From Chloroflexota bacterium (lineage in GTDB: Bacteria > Chloroflexota > Limnocylindria > Limnocylindrales > CSP1-4), in the NCBI GenBank assembly GCA_021785115.1, contig JAJYGO010000422.1, forward strand, positions 1 through 10,172: DNA of 10,172 bases, read 5' to 3'. The notes beneath the pieces were generated by a model. It saw nothing but the letters and a program-made list of their open reading frames with translations, searched no databases and was not told the origin of the DNA. Positions within the stretch are counted from its first letter, which is position 1; every line of letters starts with the position of its first letter. Shown here piece by piece: positions 5,666 through 10,172 of the stretch. The translations under genes and the position numbers were made by a program.

Positions 5666-8209
5666 ATGACTGCCGGTAGCCCACCCGGGTCGATCGTCGA
5701 TGCCCACGCCCAGCCCGCCGCCCAGGTCGCAGCTGCCCTCGCCGTGGATCCCGCGGCCGGCCTCGACAGCGGGATCGCCGAGCAGCGCTTCCTGCTCTCC
5801 GGCCCCAACGAGCTCGAGGAGGTCAGGCGCCCCTCGCTGATCCACATCGTCTGGGACAGCTTCACTGAGCCCTTCATCCTCCTCCTGTTCGTGGCCGGGG
5901 CCCTCGCCGTCGCCCTGGGGGAGGTGCGGGACGGCCTCTTCGTGCTCCTGATGATCGGCCCGATGGTCGGCGCCGACGTCGTCACCGAGTACCGCGCGGA
6001 GCGCGCGCTCGAGGCGCTCCGCGATGCCGCCGCGCCCATGGCGCGGGTCCGGCGCGACTCGACCGTCGCGGAGATCCCGGCGGCGCGGCTGGTCCCGGGT
6101 GACGTGGTGCTGCTCCGCGTGGGAGACGTGTCCCCGGCCGACCTGCGCCTCTTCCGGACCGAGGGTCTCGCCTTCGACCGGAGCGCCCTCACCGGCGAAT
6201 CGCTTCCCGAGCCGGGCCGCGACGCGCCCGACCCCGCGGATGCCCCGCTGGCGGAGCGCCACGCCGTGGCGTTCGCCGGGACCAGCGTGGTGGCCGGTCG
6301 CGGCGAGGGGATCGTGGTCGCCACGGGGCTGCGCACCGAGTTCGGCCGCATCTCCACCTCGCTGGCGACGCAGTCGCGCCGCCGCTCGCCGCTGCAGCGG
6401 GAGCTGGACCGCCTGGTCCGGATCCTCCTCGCGGTCGCCGTGGGCCTGATCTCCATCACGACCGGCCTGGGGTTCCTCCGCGGCAACCCCGCGACGGCCA
6501 ACCTCATGGCGGGCATCTCGGCGGCCATCGCCTCCATCCCGGAGGAGCCGCCCATCCTCTTCGCCGTGATCCTGGGCCTGGGCGCCTACCGCCTGCTGCG
6601 GCGCGGCGTGCTGGTGCGGCGCCTGAACGCGCAGGAGACCCTGGGCGCGATCGACCTGATCCTCACCGACAAGACCGGCACGCTGACCCAGAACCGCCTC
6701 GCCCTGACGGCGCTGCGCACGCCCGAGGGGGAGATCCCGGACCCGGACCGGCGGCGCACGCTGCTGACCGCCGCGCTGCGGGCCGAGGAGGACGCGTGGA
6801 GCGTGGGGACCGGGGCGCGGCCCGGGTCCTTCACCCGCTCGCTCACCTCCGCGCTCAAGGATGCAGGGGGCGATCCGGAGCTCGATCCCGCGGAGCTGAT
6901 CGGTGCCGAGCCGGTGAGCGACGATCGCCCGTATTCGCGCACCCGTTCCGTCCGCCAGGGCGTCGTGGAAGAGCTCGTCATCGGGGCACCCGAGGCCGTC
7001 CTCGCCTTCGCCGACGGGCTCGCCCCGGCCGAGCACGACGCCTGGCACGAGCTGGTGCGGCGCGACGCCGATGCCGGGGAGCGGCTGCTGCTCCTCGCCG
7101 GCCGGGCGGACAACGACCCGTGGAAGCCCCTCGCCCTCGTGGGGTTCGCGGATCGCCTGCGCGACGGGATCCCGGACTCCATGCACCTGGCCTCCAGCGC
7201 CGGCATCCAGACCATCATCGTCACCGGCGATCATCCGCTGACGGCGGCGGCGATCGCCCGCGACGCCGGGATGCGGGGGGAGCGCGTGGTGACCGGCGCA
7301 GAACTCGCCACCTGGGACGACGGCCGGCTCCGCGCGGAGCTGCCCTCGATGGACATCGTGGCCCGCGCGGCACCGGAGGACAAGCTGCGGCTGGTGGATG
7401 CGGCGCGCTCGACCGGGCGGACCGTGGCCGTCACCGGCGACGGCGTGAACGACTCGCCGGCGCTGCAGCACGCCGACGTGGCGGTGGCGATGGGGAGCGG
7501 GTCCGCCGTCGCCCGCGAGGCCTCGGACCTGATCCTGGGAGACGACTCGTTCGCGACCCTGATGTACGGCCTCCGCGAGGGACGCCGGATCGTGGCCAAC
7601 GTCCAGAAGGGCCTCGTCTTCCTGGTCTCCACGCACGTCGCGATGCTCGGCTTCATCCTCATCGCAACGATCGCGGGCTACTCGCAGCCGCTGCTCCCGA
7701 TCCAGATCCTCTGGCTCGAGGTCTTCATCGACATGCTCACCGTGGTCTCGTTCGAGATCGAGCGGGAGGAGCCGGACGCCATGCGGGTCCCGCCCCGGCC
7801 GCGGAACCACCCGCTGCTGGACGACACGCTGCTGGCCCGGATCGCGCTGGCCGGCGGCTTCAGCGCGGTGGCCGCGCTGGTGATCATGGAGGTGCACCCG
7901 GGTGGCTTCGAGCACGCCCGCTGGCTCGCCTACTCGGCACTGGTGGCCGGGCAGGCGGTGCGGGCCAACGCGAACCGGAGCCTCCGCCTGCCGGTCCTCG
8001 GGCTGCGGCCGAACCCGCTCCTCCTGGCCGGCGGCGTGGTCACGGTGGTGGTCCAGTTCCTGATCCCGTACGTCCCGCCGGTCGCCGACGCGTTCCGCGC
8101 CACGGTGCTCGACCTGTCGGACTGGGGGCTGGTGGCCGCGGTCGCCCTGCTGCCGGCGCTCGTCGCCGAGGTCGTGCGCGGGGTGCTCCGGCGTCGCTGG
8201 GTCGCCTGA
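5666..8209 (+). CDS. cation-translocating P-type ATPase, PEEPP subgroup
   Basis: An 847-residue membrane pump that couples ATP hydrolysis to cation transport through an aspartyl-phosphate. In order: an N-terminal cation-ATPase region (20-65), helices near 67-84 and 88-104, the actuator domain with TGES at 176-179, M3/M4 (about 251-270 and 281-305), the phosphorylation motif DKTGTLT at 335-341 (D335), GAPE at 440-443, the hinge TGDGVNDSP at 590-598, and six predicted C-terminal helices from about 648 to 839. The M4 ion-site motif reads IPEEPP (291-296), not PEGLP as in bacterial Ca2+ pumps, and M6 has LEVFIDMLTVVSFE instead of the usual N..TD pattern. The nucleotide-binding domain is short. 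No heavy-metal-binding domain or CPx motif is present. This places it near uncharacterised P2-like pumps, with the ion unknown. The ATG at 5666 has GGAG four bases upstream (5658-5661); a CACCAT eight bases upstream is a weak -10 candidate. Confidence 0.92.
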   Translation: MTAGSPPGSIVDAHAQPAAQVAAALAVDPAAGLDSGIAEQRFLLSGPNELEEVRRPSLIHIVWDSFTEPFILLLFVAGALAVALGEVRDGLFVLLMIGPMVGADVVTEYRAERALEALRDAAAPMARVRRDSTVAEIPAARLVPGDVVLLRVGDVSPADLRLFRTEGLAFDRSALTGESLPEPGRDAPDPADAPLAERHAVAFAGTSVVAGRGEGIVVATGLRTEFGRISTSLATQSRRRSPLQRELDRLVRILLAVAVGLISITTGLGFLRGNPATANLMAGISAAIASIPEEPPILFAVILGLGAYRLLRRGVLVRRLNAQETLGAIDLILTDKTGTLTQNRLALTALRTPEGEIPDPDRRRTLLTAALRAEEDAWSVGTGARPGSFTRSLTSALKDAGGDPELDPAELIGAEPVSDDRPYSRTRSVRQGVVEELVIGAPEAVLAFADGLAPAEHDAWHELVRRDADAGERLLLLAGRADNDPWKPLALVGFADRLRDGIPDSMHLASSAGIQTIIVTGDHPLTAAAIARDAGMRGERVVTGAELATWDDGRLRAELPSMDIVARAAPEDKLRLVDAARSTGRTVAVTGDGVNDSPALQHADVAVAMGSGSAVAREASDLILGDDSFATLMYGLREGRRIVANVQKGLVFLVSTHVAMLGFILIATIAGYSQPLLPIQILWLEVFIDMLTVVSFEIEREEPDAMRVPPRPRNHPLLDDTLLARIALAGGFSAVAALVIMEVHPGGFEHARWLAYSALVAGQAVRANANRSLRLPVLGLRPNPLLLAGGVVTVVVQFLIPYVPPVADAFRATVLDLSDWGLVAAVALLPALVAEVVRGVLRRRWVA

Positions 8210-8233
8210 CACCCGGCGCAGCCGGGGCCATGT

Positions 8234-8253
8234 CGCCGGCAGGTCAGCCGGCG
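8234..8253. terminator. hairpin at convergent ATPase/ppgK ends
   Basis: A perfect 7-bp stem, CGCCGGC / GCCGGCG, with a 6-base loop straddles the ppgK stop codon, 24 bases past the ATPase stop. No T-run follows on either strand. The two genes are only 34 bases apart, so a shared bidirectional terminator is plausible. Confidence 0.3.
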
Positions 8254-9179
8254 GCGACCACCGTCCCTGCACCGGCGGACACGGGCGGGCGATAGCCGCC
8301 CGCCTCGGCGGCCGCCAGCGCCGCGCCCACGATCCCGGCGGAGTTGAGCAGGCGCGCGACCTGGAGCGGACCCCGCGGCGTCAGGTACTGCAGGTACCGC
8401 CTGGTCTCCTTGCTCACGCCGCCGCCGAGGATCACCAGGTCCGGCGAGAAGTAGCGGTAGATCCGGTCGAGGTACTGGTCGAACTCGCGGGCCCAGGCCT
8501 TCCAGCCCAGCTTCCGGCGCTCGCGCGCCGCGCCGCTGACCAGGGTCTCGGCGTCGCGCCGGTGGAACTCCAGGTGGCCGAACTCCGTGTTCGGCACCAG
8601 CCGGTCGTCCACGAACAGGGCGCTGCCGATCCCCGTCCCGATGGTCAGCATCAGCACCACGCCGTGCTGGCCCACGCCCGCCCCGTACCGCATCTCCGCC
8701 AGGCCCGCGGCGTCGGCGTCGTTGATGATCACGACGGGCCGGTCGAGATGCTGCTCGAGGACGTCCTGGGCCCGCACCTTGAGCCAGCTGTCGTCGATGT
8801 TGGCGGCGGTCCTGAGCCAGCCGTCCTTGGCCACGCCGGGCAGGCCGGCCCCGGTCGGCATCCCCTTCGTGCGGTGCCCCGAGGCCTCGATCCCCTCGAT
8901 CAGGCGCGCCACCGCCTCGGCCACCGCGTCCGGGGTGGACGGTGACGGGGTCTTCTCGCGCAGGCGCGCCGACACGAGTGACCCGGTCTCCAGGTCCACG
9001 ACCGCCGCCTTGACACCGGTGCCGCCGACGTCGATCCCGACCCCGAAGGGGCGTCCCTCGGAGGCGACTGCCGGCCGCTCGCGCTCCGCGCCGTCCTCCG
9101 GCTCCGCCTCGTTCCCTGGCCGCGCCGTCTCGTCGTCCATCCCGGGGCGCTCCCTCGCGCTGTCGTGGTCCTCCGTCAT
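8244..9179 (-). CDS. ppgK: polyphosphate glucokinase (polyphosphate-glucose phosphotransferase)
   Basis: A 311-residue ROK-family kinase that makes glucose-6-phosphate from glucose using inorganic polyphosphate, and usually also ATP, in the cytosol. The phosphate-binding motif is GIDVGGTGVK (48-57). TAANIDDSW (124-132), the catalytic NDADAAGLAEMRYGAG (153-168, base D154), LTIGTGIGSA (178-187) and PNTEFGHLE (196-204) match characterised actinobacterial PpgK closely. The CxCGxxGC zinc motif of ordinary ROK glucokinases and repressors is absent, as is usual for PpgK. It carries an acidic, probably disordered N-terminal tail of about 43 residues and a Pro/Gly/Ala tail after residue 295. The start at 9179 is favoured by a -10 hexamer six bases upstream. 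A second ATG at codon 14 (9140) has a GGGAG sequence before it and could be the real start. The yceI gene lies upstream on the same strand, separated by a strong hairpin, so cotranscription is unlikely. Confidence 0.92.
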   Translation of the reverse strand: MTEDHDSARERPGMDDETARPGNEAEPEDGAERERPAVASEGRPFGVGIDVGGTGVKAAVVDLETGSLVSARLREKTPSPSTPDAVAEAVARLIEGIEASGHRTKGMPTGAGLPGVAKDGWLRTAANIDDSWLKVRAQDVLEQHLDRPVVIINDADAAGLAEMRYGAGVGQHGVVLMLTIGTGIGSALFVDDRLVPNTEFGHLEFHRRDAETLVSGAARERRKLGWKAWAREFDQYLDRIYRYFSPDLVILGGGVSKETRRYLQYLTPRGPLQVARLLNSAGIVGAALAAAEAGGYRPPVSAGAGTVVAAG

Positions 9180-9185
9180 CCCCGA

Positions 9186-9191
9186 AGTCTA
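9186..9191 (-). promoter_or_regulatory. -10 hexamer TAGACT for ppgK
   Basis: On the minus strand TAGACT is followed by six bases (tcgggg) and the ATG at 9179, with no separate Shine-Dalgarno sequence. A leaderless message beginning at or beside the ATG is expected. It lies just downstream of the hairpin at 9227-9264, which would insulate it from yceI transcription. Confidence 0.5.
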
Positions 9192-9226
9192 GCGGTCCTG
9201 CGCCGGAGCCACGCACGGCCGGGATA

Positions 9227-9264
9227 CGAAGCGACCCGGCCGGGATCCGGGCCGGGTCGCTTCG
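9227..9264 (-). terminator. strong 15-bp stem-loop after yceI
   Basis: A perfect 15-bp inverted repeat (arms 9227-9241 and 9250-9264, starting CGAAGCGACC on the plus strand) encloses an 8-base loop, gggatccg. It lies 19 bases past the yceI stop and ahead of the ppgK promoter. It is far stronger than the other hairpins in the window. No U-tract follows, so it would act as a hairpin-only terminator or mRNA 3'-end stabiliser. Confidence 0.65.
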
Positions 9265-9283
9265 CGCGGATGGCGGGGAGGTG

Positions 9284-9847
9284 TCAGGCCGCGCTGCTTC
9301 CGGCCGTCGCGCTGGCCGTCTGCGCCGCCGAGAGGAGCTCGAGATCGATCTCGACGCGGACCTCGTCGCCCACGAGCCAGCCGCCCGCCTCGAGGCCCAC
9401 GTTCCAGGTCAGGCCCCACTCCTTGCGGCTGATCCGGGTCTGCGCGGAGAAGCCGGCGCTCAGGCCGCCCTGCATGTTGCGGGCCGCGCCGAGGTACTCC
9501 ACGTCGAGGGCCACCGGGCGCGTCTGGCCGTGGATCGTCAGGTCGCCATGCAGGCGGAACCGGTCCTCGCCGGTCCGCTCGACGCGGGTCGAGGCGAACT
9601 CGATGGTCGGGAAGGTGTCCGAATCCAGGAAGTCGGCGGACCGGAGGTGCGCGTCGCGCTGCTCCATGGAGGTGTCGATGCTGGCGGCCTGGATGCTGGC
9701 CCGCACCGTCCCCTGCTCGGGGCGCTCGGGATCGAACGCGACGTCGATCGCGAAGTCGCGGAACTTGCCGCGCACGTTGGACACCATCATGTGGCGTACC
9801 GAGAACTGCACGGAGGAATGGACGGGATCAAGCTGCCATGCGGCCAT
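9284..9847 (-). CDS. YceI family polyisoprenoid-binding-like protein
   Basis: A 187-residue YceI-domain protein. The family forms an extended lipocalin-like beta barrel that binds long polyisoprenoid chains; cellular roles are linked to stress and isoprenoid-quinone handling but are poorly defined. The sequence opens with WQLDPVHSSVQFSVRHMMVSNVRGKF (4-29), the usual YceI N-terminus, and continues with IDTSMEQRDAHLRSADFLDSDTFPTIEF (57-84), the family hallmark, then LTIHGQTRPV (101-110) and ISRKEWGLTWN (137-147). There is no signal peptide, so it is predicted to be cytosolic, unlike E. coli YceI. The last 15 residues are an Ala/Ser/Thr tail. The ATG at 9847 matches the family start; a longer reading to 9910 begins inside the promoter -10 element. 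AGAGGAG lies upstream as a Shine-Dalgarno sequence. Divergent from a marR gene with palindromes between them, it is probably MarR-controlled. Confidence 0.94.
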   Translation of the reverse strand: MAAWQLDPVHSSVQFSVRHMMVSNVRGKFRDFAIDVAFDPERPEQGTVRASIQAASIDTSMEQRDAHLRSADFLDSDTFPTIEFASTRVERTGEDRFRLHGDLTIHGQTRPVALDVEYLGAARNMQGGLSAGFSAQTRISRKEWGLTWNVGLEAGGWLVGDEVRVEIDLELLSAAQTASATAGSSAA

Positions 9848-9859
9848 CTGGTGACGAGG

Positions 9860-9866
9860 CTCCTCT
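9860..9866 (-). promoter_or_regulatory. yceI ribosome binding site
   Basis: AGAGGAG on the minus strand, 12 bases before the ATG at 9847. The spacing is longer than the usual 5-9 bases, but no other start codon lies closer in frame. It marks yceI as a leadered gene, unlike the leaderless type seen elsewhere in the window. Confidence 0.55.
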
Positions 9867-9898
9867 GTCGTGTCCGGTCGCTCGTGCGGCCGATGTGG

Positions 9899-9910
9899 TT
9901 GCGAGCGCAA
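9899..9910. promoter_or_regulatory. candidate MarR operator O1 over the yceI -10/start
   Basis: TTGCG-AG-CGCAA is a perfect 5-bp-arm palindrome, or 6-bp arms as GTTGCG/CGCAAC when counted from 9898 to 9911. It overlaps the yceI -10 element and its predicted transcription start near 9903. A related site lies 28 bases away. Binding there would block yceI transcription. That MarR is the protein bound is inferred from the adjacent divergent gene. Confidence 0.55.
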
Positions 9911-9938
9911 CTATAGCACTGGATCATTGCGGTGGCAA
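9910..9938 (-). promoter_or_regulatory. yceI promoter, near-consensus sigma-70 type
   Basis: On the minus strand: -35 TTGCCA (9938-9933), a spacer of exactly 17 bases, then -10 TATAGT (9915-9910) preceded by TGC, an extended -10. The predicted start near 9903 gives a leader of about 56 bases containing the AGAGGAG site. This is the best promoter in the window, and its -35 overlaps the -35 region of the divergent marR promoter. Confidence 0.75.
9927..9938. promoter_or_regulatory. candidate MarR operator O2 over the shared -35 region
   Basis: TTGCGGTGGCAA pairs four bases at each end (TTGC/GCAA) and shares nine of twelve positions with O1. Both sites continue with CTA, so the two 15-base blocks 9899-9913 and 9927-9941 match at 12 positions. 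It covers the yceI -35 and the -35 region of the divergent marR promoter, so one bound protein could repress both. Confidence 0.5.
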
Positions 9939-9956
9939 CTACCTGTCCCCGGCGTG

Positions 9957-9962
9957 TATGAT
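9957..9962 (+). promoter_or_regulatory. marR promoter -10 (TATGAT)
   Basis: TATGAT is a good -10 hexamer 30 bases before the ATG at 9993, predicting a start near 9969 and a leader of about 24 bases. The -35 at 17-18 bases spacing is poor (TGGCAA or GGCAAC, 9933-9939) and coincides with the opposing yceI -35 and operator O2. Confidence 0.5.
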
Positions 9963-9992
9963 CGCGCCGGACAGCAGGGGGGTGGAGGCAGG

Positions 9993-10172
9993 ATGGCCGG
10001 GCAGCACGCGGTGCAGGACGTGACGGCGAGGCGGGATCCCGTGGTGGCCGGGGAGCGCATCCTCGGGCCGGACGGCATGCGGGCGTGGCACGCCTTCCTG
10101 CAGGCCCATGTCGCCGTCATGCGCCAGCTGGAGGCCGAGCTCGTCGCCCGGGGCGGTGTCTCGCTCGCCCAC
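9993..10172 (+). CDS. MarR family transcriptional regulator, N-terminal part
   Basis: The first 60 codons of a gene that runs off the window. After about 26 residues of tail, GMRAWHAFLQAHVAVMRQLEAELVARGGVSLAH (28-60) matches the first helices of MarR-family winged-helix regulators, where this dimerisation helix is followed by the DNA-binding domain (not visible here). MarR proteins are dimeric repressors that usually release DNA on binding small aromatic ligands or on oxidation. The ATG at 9993 has GGAGG four bases upstream (9984-9988). The gene is divergent from yceI across a 145-base region holding two similar palindromes and both promoters, the standard layout for an autoregulated MarR repressor controlling its neighbour. 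Assignment rests on the N-terminus alone. The N-terminal tail is longer than in minimal MarR proteins. Confidence 0.8.
   Translation, partial: MAGQHAVQDVTARRDPVVAGERILGPDGMRAWHAFLQAHVAVMRQLEAELVARGGVSLAH

Noticed and set aside
5327..8272. A 981-codon minus-strand reading frame opposite the P-type ATPase
   Set aside because: Its translation is low-complexity Arg/Gly/His/Asp-rich with no domain, and it covers a gene with complete P-type ATPase motifs. Long antisense frames are expected in very GC-rich coding DNA.
5666..9179. A functional unit of the P-type ATPase and polyphosphate glucokinase
   Set aside because: The genes are convergent, not cotranscribed, and no shared motif or site links them; adjacency alone is weak evidence.
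9848..9910. N-terminal extension of YceI starting with TTG at 9910
   Set aside because: That codon overlaps the -10 element and lies upstream of the predicted transcription start; the residues are His/Arg/Pro-rich and not part of the YceI fold.

Overview
The window is very GC-rich (by eye about 70% or more) and carries nine genes, with no RNA gene, insertion sequence, CRISPR array or phage gene visible. The GC content, GTG/TTG starts, an actinobacterial-type polyphosphate glucokinase and several apparently leaderless genes suggest a high-GC free-living bacterium. Actinomycetota or a high-GC Chloroflexota lineage (Limnocylindria/Ellin6529 type) both fit, and the sequence alone does not decide between them. 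Most gene content looks like ordinary chromosomal housekeeping and metabolism.

Layout, left to right: an ABC transporter ATPase of the drug/ABC-2 export type (-, cut by the window start); an inositol-monophosphatase-family phosphatase (+, GTG start); an acetolactate-synthase-like thiamine pyrophosphate enzyme (-); a diacylglycerol/lipid kinase (+, TTG start); a stand-alone 5'-3' exonuclease resembling the N-terminal domain of DNA polymerase I (-); a large cation P-type ATPase with an unusual M4 motif (+); a polyphosphate glucokinase, ppgK (-); a YceI-family lipid-binding protein (-); and the first 60 codons of a MarR-family regulator (+), cut by the window end. Strands run - + - + - + - - +, so almost every gene appears to be its own transcription unit. 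Convergent ends carry short GC hairpins and divergent starts share compact promoter regions. No intergenic gap exceeds 161 bases.

Two regulatory themes stand out. First, four genes (IMPase, TPP enzyme, exonuclease, ppgK) have a TANNNT hexamer exactly 6-8 bases before the start codon and no Shine-Dalgarno sequence, the arrangement expected of leaderless mRNAs. Second, the yceI/marR intergenic region is built differently: a near-consensus promoter (TTGCCA, 17-base spacer, TGC-TATAGT) for yceI, a divergent TATGAT promoter for marR, Shine-Dalgarno sequences on both genes, and two similar TTGCG/CGCAA-type palindromes on the yceI -10/start and on the shared -35 region. This looks like an autoregulated MarR switch controlling yceI, and it is the most interesting feature here. 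I did not find convincing evidence for a wholly new multi-gene system.
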